Source: Streptomyces nigrescens
Lineage (GTDB): Bacteria > Actinomycetota > Actinomycetes > Streptomycetales > Streptomycetaceae
Assembly: GCA_024349765.1 (NCBI GenBank)
Contig: AP026073.1
Span: 2,914,001 to 2,978,000 of the forward strand
Direction of reading: 5' to 3'
Length of the DNA stretch: 64,000 nt
Positions 31,767-40,769 of the stretch are shown piece by piece. Within the stretch, counting starts at the first letter, position 1. Every line of letters starts with the position of its first letter. Position numbers and translations under genes: made by a program. The notes under the pieces were generated by a model. That model ran no database searches, was not told where the DNA came from, and was given only the letters and a program-made list of their open reading frames with translations.

Positions 31767-33008
31767 TCACACCCTGCCGTGCGCCCGCCGGGCCCGCCGG
31801 GAGAGCGAGTCGATGACGACGGCGACCAGCAGCACCCCGCCGGTGATCATGAACTGGACGGCGGTCTGGATGCCCATCAGGGCCACGCCGGACGCGATCG
31901 ACTGGATGACCAGGACACCGAGCAGCGCGGACCAGGTCCGGCCGCGGCCGCCGAACAGGCTGGTGCCGCCGATGACCGCGGCGGCGATCGCGTCCATCAG
32001 CAGATTGCCGGACCCCGCGGTCTGGGTGGCCGAGGTGACCCGGGAGGCCAGGAACAGCCCGCCGATCGCGGCCATCGTCCCCGAGACCATGAACACCGAG
32101 ATCCGCACCAGGTCCACGTTGATGCCGGTGCGGCGGGCGGCCTCCACGCTGCCGCCGAGCGCGAAGATCATGCGCCCGTACGGCGTCCGGCGCAGCACCT
32201 GGTCGAGACCGACCAGGAACACCAGGAAGATCAGCAGGGCCAGCGGCAGGCCCTGGAACTGGTTGAGCACGAACGCCGCGGCCAGCGAGACGACCGCCAG
32301 CACCGCGGTGCGCAGCACGATCTCGCCGAGCGGCCTGGCCGGCACCCCGGCGGCCCGGCGGCGCCGCACGTCCTGGTAGGAGGCGAGGAAGTAGCCGGCC
32401 GTCCCGAGCGCCGCCAGGCCGTACGCGGCCGCCACCGGGGTGAAGTAATAGCCGGTCAGCTTGGCCAGCAGGCCCTGGTCGTCGAGGTTGATGGTGCCGG
32501 CGGAGCCCAGGATGTAGAGCATCAGCCCGTTCCAGCCCAGCAGTCCGGCCAGGGTGACCACGAAGGCGGGCACCCCGACCTTCGCGAAGAAGAACCCCTG
32601 CACGGCCCCGATCACGGTCCCGGCGAGCACGGCCAGGACCAGCGCGAGCCCCTCCGGGACGCCCTGGTTGACGTTGAGCACCGCGAACCCGGCCGCGGCC
32701 AGCCCGCTCACCGAGCCGACCGACAGATCGATCTCGCCGAGCAGCAGCACGAACACCACCCCGGTCGAGATCAGGCCGATGCCGACGATGTCCACGCTCA
32801 GGTTGGACAGGTTGCGCGGCGAGAGGAAGTTCTCGTTGAGGCTCTCGAAGATGATCCACACCACGAGCAGCCCGAGCACGACCGGGACCGAGCCGAGCTC
32901 CCCGCTGTGGAACCGGCGCTTGAGGGCCGCGAGCGGGTTCCGGTCGGCCCGCCCCGGCGCCGGCCGGGTGCGGCGCGCCGCCTGCTCGCCCTCCCGCTGC
33001 CGGGTCAT
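31767..33008 (-). CDS. CUT2-type sugar ABC transporter permease (XylH/FrcC-like)
   Basis: A 413-residue inner-membrane permease with about 10 hydrophobic helices. Typical CUT2 sequence elements are NFLSPRNLSNLSVDI, LLLGEIDLSVGSVSGLAAA, GVPAFVVTLAGLLGWNGL, and near the C-terminus GRMIFALGGSVEAARRTGIN with the EAA-like loop that docks onto the ATPase, then FGGRGRTWSALLGVLVI. It would import a pentose or hexose together with the ATPase at 33005 and the binding protein at 33793. Start ATG 33008 overlaps the ATPase stop (ATGA). It is the last gene of a four-gene overlapping operon that begins with the sensor phosphatase at 37394. Confidence 0.92.
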   Translation of the reverse strand: MTRQREGEQAARRTRPAPGRADRNPLAALKRRFHSGELGSVPVVLGLLVVWIIFESLNENFLSPRNLSNLSVDIVGIGLISTGVVFVLLLGEIDLSVGSVSGLAAAGFAVLNVNQGVPEGLALVLAVLAGTVIGAVQGFFFAKVGVPAFVVTLAGLLGWNGLMLYILGSAGTINLDDQGLLAKLTGYYFTPVAAAYGLAALGTAGYFLASYQDVRRRRAAGVPARPLGEIVLRTAVLAVVSLAAAFVLNQFQGLPLALLIFLVFLVGLDQVLRRTPYGRMIFALGGSVEAARRTGINVDLVRISVFMVSGTMAAIGGLFLASRVTSATQTAGSGNLLMDAIAAAVIGGTSLFGGRGRTWSALLGVLVIQSIASGVALMGIQTAVQFMITGGVLLVAVVIDSLSRRARRAHGRV

Positions 33009-33781
33009 CGCTCCGTCTCCCAGTGGGACGCGCGGCGGGAGACCGCGTTGTCGGTGGCCCCGGTGATGGAGGAGATGATCTGCTCGTGGGACGTGGTGGT
33101 CACGTCGAAGAAGCCGTTGTTGCGGCCCAGCCGAAGCACCGCGATCCAGTCCGCGACCGCCTTGACGTCGCCCATGTTGTGGCTGATCAGGAGCACTCCG
33201 AGGCCGCGTTCCCGCAACTGCTCGACGAGGTCGAGGACCTGGGCGGTCTGCTCGATGCCCAGCGACGCGGTCGGCTCGTCCAGCAGCACCAGCCGCGGCT
33301 CGCCCAGCATCGAGCGGGAGATGGCGACGGTCTGCCGCTGGCCGCCGGACAGCGAGGCCACCGGCAGCCGCACGCTGGGCAGCCGGATGGCGAGGGTGTC
33401 GAGCAGGCCGAGCGTGACCCGCTCCATCTCCACCTCGTCCAGCAGCCCGGCCCGGTGGATCTCCCGGCCGAGGAAGAGGTTGCCGACCACATCGAGGTTG
33501 TCGCACAGCGCGAGGTCCTGGTAGACGGTGGCGATGCCCAGGTCCTGGGCCTCGTGCGGCCGGGTGATGTGCACCGGCCGGCCCTGCCACTCGACGGTGC
33601 CCTCGTCCGCCGGATCGACCCCGGCGATCACCTTGATCAGGGTGGACTTGCCGGCCCCGTTGTCCCCGACGAGCGCCACGACCTGACCGGCGCGGACCTC
33701 CAGGTCGACGTCAGCGAGGGCCTGCACGGCGCCGTACCGCTTGAAGATGCCGCGCAGCGCCAGCAGCGGAGGTGCTGACAT
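33005..33781 (-). CDS. Single-domain sugar ABC transporter ATPase (FrcA-like)
   Basis: A 258-residue ABC ATPase: Walker A GDNGAGKST (about 39-47), Q-loop YQDLALCDNL, signature ASLSGGQRQ (about 143-151), Walker B LVLLDEPTASLG, H-loop LLISHNMGD. Most CUT2 systems (XylG, RbsA, MglA) use a duplicated ATPase of about 500 residues; this half-length form matches the FrcA (fructose) type, in which one domain dimerises. It energises the permease encoded next, with which it overlaps by 4 nt. The ATG is at 33781, 11 bp after the binding protein stop. Confidence 0.93.
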   Translation of the reverse strand: MSAPPLLALRGIFKRYGAVQALADVDLEVRAGQVVALVGDNGAGKSTLIKVIAGVDPADEGTVEWQGRPVHITRPHEAQDLGIATVYQDLALCDNLDVVGNLFLGREIHRAGLLDEVEMERVTLGLLDTLAIRLPSVRLPVASLSGGQRQTVAISRSMLGEPRLVLLDEPTASLGIEQTAQVLDLVEQLRERGLGVLLISHNMGDVKAVADWIAVLRLGRNNGFFDVTTTSHEQIISSITGATDNAVSRRASHWETER

Positions 33782-33792
33782 GGGTACCTGCC

Positions 33793-34887
33793 TTAGCTGG
33801 TGAGCCCCGCCTTCCGGCAGGCGGAGGCGTATTTGGGGGTGCAGATCTGGTCGATGGTGTACATACCGTCCTTGACCACCGTGTCCTTGATGTTCGCCGC
33901 CGTCACCTCGACGGGCGTGAGCAGCACGGCCGGGATGTCGCGCAGGGTCGGGCTGTTGATCCGGTGGGGAGCCAGGCGGCCGAGCCGCTCACCGCGCCCC
34001 AGGGTCACCGCCATCGCGGCCGCGGCGTCGGCCTCGGGCTTGAAGGGCTTGAGGACGGTCATGATCTGTTCGCCCTGGAGGATGCGCTGAATGGCGGGGA
34101 GTTCGGCGTCCTGACCGGTGATCGGCGGCAGCGGGGAGATCTTGGCGGCCTTCAGCGCGGAGATGATGCCGCCGGCCAGGCTGTCGTTGGCGGAGTAGAC
34201 CCCGTCGATGTGGTCGGCGCCGAGCGCCGCGATCGCGGCGGTCATGTTGCCGTTGGCGGCCTCCGGACGCCAGCCGGCCGTGTCGTACGACTTCCCGATC
34301 CGCACCTTGCCCGCGAGGACGGACAGCGCACCGCGCTTGAACCACGCGGAGTTGGGGTCGGTCGCCGCGCCGTTCATCATCACGATCTGCGCGCGGTGCG
34401 CCGCGGGGCCGAGCGCCCGCAGCAGCGCCTCGCCCTGCAGCCGGCCGACCTTCGCCCCGTCGAACGAGACGTACGCCGAGATCGGGCCCTCCGCCAGCCG
34501 GTCGTAGGCGACGACCGGGATGCCGGCCCGGTGGGCGTCCTCGACGGAGGAGCGCAGCGACCGGGAGTCGGTGGCGTCGAGGATCAGCACGTCGACCCGC
34601 TTGGTGATCATCGCGTCCATCTGCTGCTGCTGGGTGGCGACGTCGTGCTGGGCGCTGACGGTCTCCACCGAGCACCCGGGGCACAACCGGTGGATCCGCT
34701 GCTCGATCAGCGGCTTGTCGAAGTGGTAGAAGCGCGAGGTGCTGTCCGGCAGGAGGACCCCGATCCGCAGGGCGCCGGGGGAGGAGGCCGTCCGGTGTCC
34801 GCCGCCGGCCTCGCCGCAGGCCGCCGGGCCGGCCAGCAGTCCCAGCGCGGCCAGCGCGACGACGGCTCTGCGCAGACGCCCGGTCAC
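33793..34887 (-). CDS. Sugar-binding lipoprotein of the CUT2 ABC transporter
   Basis: A 364-residue periplasmic-binding-protein-fold lipoprotein. The N-terminus has RRA, a hydrophobic core, and a lipobox ending GPAAC, with the cysteine near residue 24. The mature part starts LRIGVLLPDSTSRFYHFDKP and has VDVLILDATDSRSL, IPVVAYDRLAEGPISAYVSF and GADHIDGVYSANDSLAGG, all close to xylose-binding (XylF-type) proteins, so a pentose or related sugar is likely. The GTG at 34887 overlaps the stop of the sensor phosphatase gene (GTGA) and has AGGAGG about 11 nt upstream. It leads the transporter trio and is translationally coupled to the phosphatase. Confidence 0.92.
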   Translation of the reverse strand: MTGRLRRAVVALAALGLLAGPAACGEAGGGHRTASSPGALRIGVLLPDSTSRFYHFDKPLIEQRIHRLCPGCSVETVSAQHDVATQQQQMDAMITKRVDVLILDATDSRSLRSSVEDAHRAGIPVVAYDRLAEGPISAYVSFDGAKVGRLQGEALLRALGPAAHRAQIVMMNGAATDPNSAWFKRGALSVLAGKVRIGKSYDTAGWRPEAANGNMTAAIAALGADHIDGVYSANDSLAGGIISALKAAKISPLPPITGQDAELPAIQRILQGEQIMTVLKPFKPEADAAAAMAVTLGRGERLGRLAPHRINSPTLRDIPAVLLTPVEVTAANIKDTVVKDGMYTIDQICTPKYASACRKAGLTS

Positions 34888-37394
34888 CGCCCCGGACCTC
34901 CTTCCGCGATCCCGGCGGCCTCGATCCGCTCGTCCGGCTGCAGGCTGATCTCGCTCCACACCTGCTTGCCGCCGCTCAGCGGCACCGAGCCCCACGAGGC
35001 CGACATCGCCTCGACGAGCAGCAGCCCGCGGCCGCCGGTCGCCTCCCAGTCCACGCTCGCCGGCTTGACCGGGGCCCGCGGCGAGGCGTCGTTGACCGCG
35101 ATCCGCAGTCGGTCGGCGGCCAGCGTCAGATCCAGCCGCACCTCGCCCTGGGTGTGCGCGATGGCGTTGGTGACCAGCTCGGACACCACCAGCAGCGCCA
35201 CGTCCATCTCCTCGGTCACGCCCCACGTGCGCAGCGTGCGGCCGGTGAACCGGCGGGCGTGCATCACCGCGTCGGGCAGCCGCCACACCGCCCAGTGCGC
35301 CCGGGTCGGGCGGACCCGCATGCCGTCGTAGCGCAGGACCAGCACCGCCACGTCGTCGTCCCGCCGTTTGGCGCTGCCCAGCAGTTCGTCGGCGACCCGC
35401 CCGGTGTCGGCCGGATCGGCCGCGGCGAGCACCTCGCACACCCGGCGCATCCCGTCCTCCAGGGGGAGGCTGGCCGACTCGGCCAGGCCGTCGGTGAGCA
35501 GCACCAGCAGCGTGCCGGGTGCCAGCCCGACCTCGGTCAGCGGGAACTCGCCCTCCGCGGAGACCCCCAGCGGCGGCCCGCCCTCGATGCTCAGCTCCTC
35601 GGTCCGGCCGTCCGGGTGCCGCAGCACCGGCGGCAGATGCCCGGCCCGCACGAACCAGGCGATGCCCTCCTCCATGTCGAGGTCCACGTAGGAGCAGGTG
35701 GCGAAGAGATCGGTCTCCATGCCGAGCAGCAGCCGGTTGGCGTGCGCGATCACCACGTCGGGCGGATGGCCCTCCACCGCGTACGCCCGGATCGCGGTGC
35801 GCATCTGGCCCATGATCGTCGCGGCGCCCGCACTGTGCCCCTCGACGTCCCCGATCACCAGCGCCACGTGCCCGTCGGAGAGCGGGATGACGTCGTACCA
35901 GTCACCGCCCACCTCCAGGCCCATCGTGGCCGGCAGATAGCGGACCGCGGTGTCCCCGCCGGCCAGCGACGGCAGCGTACGGGGCAGCAGGCTGCGCTGG
36001 AGCATGGTGGCGAGCTCATGGCCGGCGTCCAGCGCGTGCGCGCGGACCAGGGCCTGGCCGACCAGCCCCGCGGTCGCGGTCAGCAGCGACCGCTCCTCCG
36101 GCCCGAACCGGTGCTCGGTGTCCCAGCCGAGCAGGCACACGCCGACCACCCGGCCGTCGGCCGGCAGCGGCAGGATCGCCAGCCCGCCCGGCCCGATGTC
36201 CGCGAGCCCCGGCTCCAGCTCCGCCCCCGGGGGCCACAGCGCCACATGGCCGCCCCGCAGGACGCCCTCCAGCGTGGGCAGGGCGTGGCACGAGGCGTCG
36301 GGCCATTCGGTGCGCCATTCGCGCTGCCAGCTCTCGGGCCAGGATTCCGGTTCGGGGGGATCGAGGACGGTGACCACGAGCCGGTCGGCCTCCAGCTCGG
36401 CGACCCCCATCCGGCTGGCGGCCAGCGGCGGCCGCAGCACGTCGACCACGGCCCGGCTGACCTCCCGGATCGTGGTCGCACCGGCCAGCGCGGTCGACAG
36501 CCGCTGGACGACGGACACCTCGTCGGCGCTGGGGCGCAGGTACGAGGCGTCGGCGACCACTCCCAGCATCCGCTCCGGCGTCCCGTCGGCGTCGTAGCGC
36601 ACCCGGCAGCGCAGACTCAGCCAGCGCAGCTCGCCGTTGGGCCGGCGGATCCGGAAGGACAGCTGCTGCCCGGAGACGGGCAGTCCGCCCGGTTCCACGA
36701 TCGACATCAGCGCCGGAACGTCGTCCGGCGCGGTCCGCTCCAGCAGCGTCTCGACCCGCCGGTCGAACTCCGGCGGCGCGATCCCGAACAGCGACAGCAC
36801 CAGGGCGTCCGCGTCGATCCGGCCGGTGCGCAGCACCAGCGTGAACGCGCCGCCGCGCAGGGTGTCCAGCCCCGGGCCGAGCAGCGACTGCCGCTCGGTG
36901 CGCGCCATGACCCGGGCCGCCACCGCCTCCAGGCCCGCGGCCACCTGGTCGGCGTGCAGCTCCAGGAGGTGCCGGCGGTCCTCGTCGAAGGCGTGCGTCG
37001 CCTGGTCGACGACGACGAGGCAGCCCAGCCGCCTGGTGTCGTCGCCCAGCGGCAGCACCCCGAGCGAGACCTCTCCGTGCCCGGCGAGGTCGGCGGCGCC
37101 CACCCACTGCGGCCGGCCGGTGCGGAAGGCCGCGGCGACCGGGGAGTTGCCGGACGCGTCGTAGCTGGCGGGCAGTCCGATGCGGACACCGGAGCCACCC
37201 ACCATCTCGGCCAGATGGAGTTCGCCGTCCCCTTCGGCCGGGACATAGACGGCGGTCAGCTCGGCCCCGGACGACCCGAGGACCCGCGTGGTCACTGCCT
37301 GCACCGCCTCCGTACGCGGAGGGAAGCCGTTGTCGTACGCCACGGTTGCCGAATCCGCCCTCGGGGCCAGGGCTCCACCCCGCCGCCATTTCAT
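34884..37394 (-). CDS. GAF-PAS-GAF-SpoIIE phosphatase-ATPase sensor protein
   Basis: An 836-residue cytosolic signalling protein. Order: GAF-like domain (about 25-160), PAS/PAC (about 165-290, with FRIRRPNGELRWLSLRCRVR), second GAF (about 295-450), a SpoIIE/PP2C phosphatase (about 465-675) with metal-binding GGDWYDVIPL, VIGDVEGHSAGAATIMG, LLTDGLAE and RDDDVAVLVLR, and a C-terminal HATPase_c anti-sigma-factor-type kinase domain (about 700-825) with ELVTNAIAHT and GGRGLLLVEAMS. Such proteins control a partner-switching module by dephosphorylating anti-anti-sigma factors and may also phosphorylate them. The stop overlaps the sugar-binding lipoprotein start, so sensor and sugar transporter are co-expressed. 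A 15-bp palindrome covers its putative -10 box just upstream. Confidence 0.9.
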   Translation of the reverse strand: MKWRRGGALAPRADSATVAYDNGFPPRTEAVQAVTTRVLGSSGAELTAVYVPAEGDGELHLAEMVGGSGVRIGLPASYDASGNSPVAAAFRTGRPQWVGAADLAGHGEVSLGVLPLGDDTRRLGCLVVVDQATHAFDEDRRHLLELHADQVAAGLEAVAARVMARTERQSLLGPGLDTLRGGAFTLVLRTGRIDADALVLSLFGIAPPEFDRRVETLLERTAPDDVPALMSIVEPGGLPVSGQQLSFRIRRPNGELRWLSLRCRVRYDADGTPERMLGVVADASYLRPSADEVSVVQRLSTALAGATTIREVSRAVVDVLRPPLAASRMGVAELEADRLVVTVLDPPEPESWPESWQREWRTEWPDASCHALPTLEGVLRGGHVALWPPGAELEPGLADIGPGGLAILPLPADGRVVGVCLLGWDTEHRFGPEERSLLTATAGLVGQALVRAHALDAGHELATMLQRSLLPRTLPSLAGGDTAVRYLPATMGLEVGGDWYDVIPLSDGHVALVIGDVEGHSAGAATIMGQMRTAIRAYAVEGHPPDVVIAHANRLLLGMETDLFATCSYVDLDMEEGIAWFVRAGHLPPVLRHPDGRTEELSIEGGPPLGVSAEGEFPLTEVGLAPGTLLVLLTDGLAESASLPLEDGMRRVCEVLAAADPADTGRVADELLGSAKRRDDDVAVLVLRYDGMRVRPTRAHWAVWRLPDAVMHARRFTGRTLRTWGVTEEMDVALLVVSELVTNAIAHTQGEVRLDLTLAADRLRIAVNDASPRAPVKPASVDWEATGGRGLLLVEAMSASWGSVPLSGGKQVWSEISLQPDERIEAAGIAEGGPGR

Positions 37395-37401
37395 CGGATA
37401 T

Positions 37402-37416
37402 GCGGTAATTTACCGC
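37402..37416. promoter_or_regulatory. Palindrome GCGGTAATTTACCGC over the phosphatase promoter
   Basis: Perfect 7-bp arms GCGGTAA/TTACCGC around one base, 8-22 nt upstream of the phosphatase ATG. On the minus strand its centre reads TAAATT, a good TAnnnT -10 box, so a protein bound here would block the promoter of the phosphatase-transporter operon. The region is AT-rich compared with its surroundings. Confidence 0.5.
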
Positions 37417-37493
37417 TTTGCCTCCATGGTGCGGCATCCGGCGAGGCGGGAGCCAGTCGGCGTCCGCGCGGCCCCAGGCCGGCGGGCGCCCGG

Positions 37494-38546
37494 TCAGGTG
37501 GGCACCAGCACCGCCGCGCCCCGCACCCGGCCCGCGGCCAGATCGGTCAGCGCCTGCGGGGCCCGGGCGAGCGCATACGGACTGACGGTGACCTGGATGC
37601 CGATCCGCGCCGCGGTCCGCAGGAACTCCTCGCCGTCCTGGCGGGTGTTGGAGGCCACGCTGCGCAGATCGCGCTCGTGGAAGAGGTGGCGCTGATAGTT
37701 GAGCACCGGGATGTCGGTGAGGTGGATCCCGGCGATGGCGAGCGTGCCCGACCGGTCCAGCGCCTCCAGCGCCACCGGCACCAGGTCGCCCACCGGCGCG
37801 AAGAGGACCGCCGCGTCCAGCGGCTCGGGCGGCCGGTCGTACGCGTCGCGGGCCGAGGTCGCCCCCAGGTCGAGGGCGAGTTGGCGGGCGGCCGCCGAAC
37901 GGGTCAGCACATGGACCCGGGCCCCCTCGGCCAGCGCGACCTGCGCGGCCAGATGCGCCGAGGCCCCGAACCCGTAGATGCCGAGCCGGCCGCCCGGCGG
38001 CAGCGCGCTGCGGCGCAGCGCCCGGTAGCCGATGATCCCGGCGCACAGCAGCGGCGCCAGCTGCACGGCGCTCTGGTCCTCCGGCAGCGGATAGGCGTAG
38101 TCCGCGGGGACCACGGCGGCCTCGGCGAACCCGCCGTCGGCGTCCCAGCCGGTGTACCGGGAGGCCGGGCAGAGGTTCTCGCGGCCCGCCCGGCAGTAAC
38201 GGCAGCCGCCGCAGGTGCCGCGCAGCCAGGCCCCGCCGGCCCGGTCACCGACGCGGAACCGGCCGACCGCCGCCCCCGTGGCCACGACCCGGCCGACGAT
38301 CTCGTGCCCCGGGACGGTCGACGGGCGGCGCGGCGGCAGGTCCCCTTCGGCCAGATGGAGATCCGTACGGCAGACCCCGCACGCCTCGACCCGCAGCAGC
38401 AGATCGCCGGGACCCGGCGCGGGAACGGGGCGCCGCACCGCCACCAGCGGCCCCGAGGCCACCGGACCGGGCCGCCCGACGGCCCAGGCGGACGCCAGAT
38501 CCGGGCCGGAGACCGGTGCCGGGGCTCCGGCCGTGTGTGCGGCCAT
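37494..38546 (-). CDS. Zinc-dependent alcohol dehydrogenase family protein
   Basis: A 350-residue medium-chain dehydrogenase of the AdhA type. Catalytic zinc ligands are in [10 protein letters not shown] (Cys near residue 57) and PGHEIVG; the structural zinc site is [15 protein letters not shown] with four cysteines. The NAD(P)-binding glycine motif is [14 protein letters not shown] (about residue 188-201, GxGxxA form). It would oxidise an alcohol or reduce an aldehyde. ADH genes of this type lie beside universal stress genes in other Streptomyces, which fits the setting. The ATG at 38546 has no strong ribosome binding site close by. Not overlapping with neighbours. Confidence 0.92.
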   Translation of the reverse strand: MAAHTAGAPAPVSGPDLASAWAVGRPGPVASGPLVAVRRPVPAPGPGDLLLRVEACGVCRTDLHLAEGDLPPRRPSTVPGHEIVGRVVATGAAVGRFRVGDRAGGAWLRGTCGGCRYCRAGRENLCPASRYTGWDADGGFAEAAVVPADYAYPLPEDQSAVQLAPLLCAGIIGYRALRRSALPPGGRLGIYGFGASAHLAAQVALAEGARVHVLTRSAAARQLALDLGATSARDAYDRPPEPLDAAVLFAPVGDLVPVALEALDRSGTLAIAGIHLTDIPVLNYQRHLFHERDLRSVASNTRQDGEEFLRTAARIGIQVTVSPYALARAPQALTDLAAGRVRGAAVLVPT

Positions 38547-38657
38547 GCGTCCAGCATCGCGCCGGGCAGGGAGGCGGACAAACGGGGCCCGCGCGCACGC
38601 CGCCGGTCCGGGCTGCCGGGCCCCGGCGGCTCCCGCCTGGTCGCCCGCCCCGCCTCG

Positions 38658-38927
38658 TCAGGAGGCCGAGCCGCTCCGCCCGTTGGCGGAGCCGGGCCGG
38701 CCCTTCCGGCGAAGGCGGAGGGTGCGCAGCAGCGCGGTCAGCGGACGGCGGCGCCCGCGGGCGACGGGGGCGTCCGCGGTGTCCGCCGCGTCCGGGGCGC
38801 CCGGCGGCGGGACCGGCCGGCCGGGCGGCCGCGAGGTGGCCGGGGGAGTGGTCTTCGGCTTGGGGACGGTGCGCGAGGCCTCGGCGCGGACGAGCGCGCC
38901 GAGGGCCCCGAAGATGTCGCGGGGCAT
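38658..38927 (-). CDS. Small basic hypothetical protein (89 aa)
   Basis: An 89-residue protein with no family I recognise. It begins MPRDIFGALGALVRAEASR, an amphipathic helix, continues with a Pro-rich disordered stretch, and ends with an Arg/Lys-rich segment (RRRPLTALLRTLRLRRKGRP). A strong ribosome binding site (AGGAGAACC) 4-10 nt before the ATG at 38927 and consistent codon bias support it as a real gene. It lies between the alcohol dehydrogenase and a small secreted protein, all on the minus strand. Confidence 0.6.
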   Translation of the reverse strand: MPRDIFGALGALVRAEASRTVPKPKTTPPATSRPPGRPVPPPGAPDAADTADAPVARGRRRPLTALLRTLRLRRKGRPGSANGRSGSAS

Positions 38928-39037
38928 ACCGGTTCTCCTGCGGTGCCGGTCCTGTGAGCGGATGGCGGCAGGCCGCGCACGCCGCACCCCGGTGGCCCGT
39001 CGAACGGGCCGGGGCGGGCGGATGCGGCCGGGCCCGG

Positions 39038-39475
39038 TCAGCAGCGCAGAACGGTCACGCGCCCCGCGGGAGCGGCGGCGGAGGAGGTGTGGACGGCACC
39101 GGACGCTGGGACGCCGCCCGCGGTGCGGGCGGCGGCCACCGGTGACGCCCCGAGCGCCTTGCCGGCCGCCCCGGTCGGGACGTGGTGGCGCAGATGGCAG
39201 ACCGACCCCTCGCACCGGTGGCGGACGCCGCTGCCCGGATGCCTGGGGTCGCCGTCGCCGGACGCCAGCACCGGCGCTCCCACGGCGCACGGCCGCACGG
39301 CCGGTGCGGACGCGACGGGGGCCGTGGCGCGGGGGGCACAGGCCCTGGCACCGGCCGGCGCCTCCGGGGAGCCCGGGGCGAACGCCGCGTGCAGCAGGGC
39401 CAGCAGAGCGAGCAGGAGCAGCACGCGTCGGCCCTGTGTCGCCGCGGAGCGGCCGGTGCTGACGGTGTCCCGCAT
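39038..39475 (-). CDS. Small secreted or membrane-anchored protein (145 aa)
   Basis: A 145-residue protein of unknown function. Residues about 17-35 (RVLLLLALLALLHAAFA) form a signal peptide or anchor, and the rest is Ala/Gly/Pro/Val-rich with five cysteines, including CEGSVCHLRHH, which could bind a metal. The stop follows VTVLRC, so a cysteine is the last residue. The ATG at 39475 has GGGGAGA upstream. Similar small Ala-rich exported proteins are common in Streptomyces. Confidence 0.6.
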   Translation of the reverse strand: MRDTVSTGRSAATQGRRVLLLLALLALLHAAFAPGSPEAPAGARACAPRATAPVASAPAVRPCAVGAPVLASGDGDPRHPGSGVRHRCEGSVCHLRHHVPTGAAGKALGASPVAAARTAGGVPASGAVHTSSAAAPAGRVTVLRC

Positions 39476-39704
39476 ACGGATCTCCCCACGCTCTTCCAGG
39501 AAGCAATCCCCGGTACGACATCGGGGCACTCCGGAGAGACCGGAAAGAGACCGCAATTCCACCCGTTCCGGCTACGGGCCGTACGTATGCTCCGGAAACG
39601 GACAAGCCGCCGCGGTCAGGGAACACACCGGGCGCATCGCGTACGGGCCACGGACCGCTGACGACGTGCGCCCGCGCGGCGCCCCGCTCGCCCCGGTCCG
39701 GGCT

Positions 39705-40655
39705 TCAGCTGTCCGCTATCGCCCGCTCGAAATGGTGCGTGAACCGCTCCATGGGCTCACCGTCGAGGTTCCACGGCCAGGGCGTGGTGACGCCCTTGGT
39801 GGCTCGCAGGGCGATCGCCGCCTCGGTCATCCGGGCGGACTTGATCAGCGCGTACGCCAGGACGTTCAGATCCACCATCGCCTGGGCGTGGTGCAGGTAG
39901 CCGGGGGCCGGCCAGTACCGTGCCGCCTGGTCGAGGGCCCGGGCGGCGTCCGGGCGGCGCCAGATCTCGCCCGCGCCCAGGGCGGACAGCCCGCCGGTGG
40001 CCACCGCCCGCTGATGGGCGCGGACCAGCGCGGTCAGCTCCAGGCCGGCGGCGGGGGCGTCCGGCGGCATGCTGTTGCGCACACCGTCGAGCAGGTCCAG
40101 CACCAGGGCGCTGGAGCCGCACTCGTCGGGCGAGAGGTAGCCCAGGGCCTGGAGGTGCGCCTCGCGGTTCCAGGGATCGCGGGCCTTGATCTCGCGCCAG
40201 ATCGCCGACAGTTCCTGGGAGGGGCGGCGCTCCAGCCGCAGCACGGCCAGCTGCAGGGTCCACGGCGTGGGATCGGCCGGCACCAGATCGGCCGCGATCC
40301 GGCAGGTCTCCCGGGTCTCGGCCAGGTCGACGGCGGAACCCGGCTCGCGGGCCCGGAGGAGATCGGACCAGGCGTGCAGCAGCAGGGCGTCCGGGTCGTG
40401 CGGGCTGTGCCGCCGCCAGATGCCGGGCAGTCCCCGGCCGGCCGACGCGGCCAGTACGGCGAGCCGGTGCGCCTTGCGGTCCCAGTCGTCGCCCGTCTCG
40501 TCGAGCAGCTGCGCCATGGTGGCCATCACGGCGGTGTCCAGTGAACCGCGGGACCAGGCGGTCTCGACGCGCTTCCGGACCCGGCCCAGGGTGACGTCGT
40601 CGAGCTCCGGGGCCATCCGGGGAACGTTGTCCTTGCGGCGTCTGAAGACGGGCAT
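39705..40655 (-). CDS. Hypothetical helical-repeat protein (316 aa)
   Basis: A 316-residue cytosolic protein without a family I can name with confidence. It is helical and TPR-like: repeated patterns such as DPDALLLHAWSDLLRA, DPTPWTLQLAVLRLE and DPWNREAHLQALGYL have the spacing of helical repeats, and the ending FTHHFERAIADS is compact. Such proteins are frequent in Streptomyces as scaffolds. The ATG at 40655 (PVFRRRKDNVPRM) was chosen over the earlier ATG at 40742, which precedes a low-complexity Pro-rich stretch; the ribosome binding site GGAAGG lies somewhat far upstream. A strong hairpin separates it from the permease. Confidence 0.65.
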   Translation of the reverse strand: MPVFRRRKDNVPRMAPELDDVTLGRVRKRVETAWSRGSLDTAVMATMAQLLDETGDDWDRKAHRLAVLAASAGRGLPGIWRRHSPHDPDALLLHAWSDLLRAREPGSAVDLAETRETCRIAADLVPADPTPWTLQLAVLRLERRPSQELSAIWREIKARDPWNREAHLQALGYLSPDECGSSALVLDLLDGVRNSMPPDAPAAGLELTALVRAHQRAVATGGLSALGAGEIWRRPDAARALDQAARYWPAPGYLHHAQAMVDLNVLAYALIKSARMTEAAIALRATKGVTTPWPWNLDGEPMERFTHHFERAIADS

Positions 40656-40715
40656 CGTCGTGGGCTGGCCTTCCGAGCGGGAGTCGTGGGCGGCGGGGGG
40701 CGGCGGTCCAGGGAT

Positions 40716-40758
40716 CGTACGGGGCGGTGGCGTGCCGTGCACACCACCGCCCCGTACG
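40716..40758 (-). terminator. Terminator hairpin downstream of the amino acid permease
   Basis: CGTACGGGGCGGTGG (40716-40730) and CCACCGCCCCGTACG (40744-40758) pair perfectly over 15 bp around a 13-nt loop. It starts 12 nt after the permease stop (40770) in the minus direction. Confidence 0.8.
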
Positions 40759-40769
40759 GTCCGTTTCTG

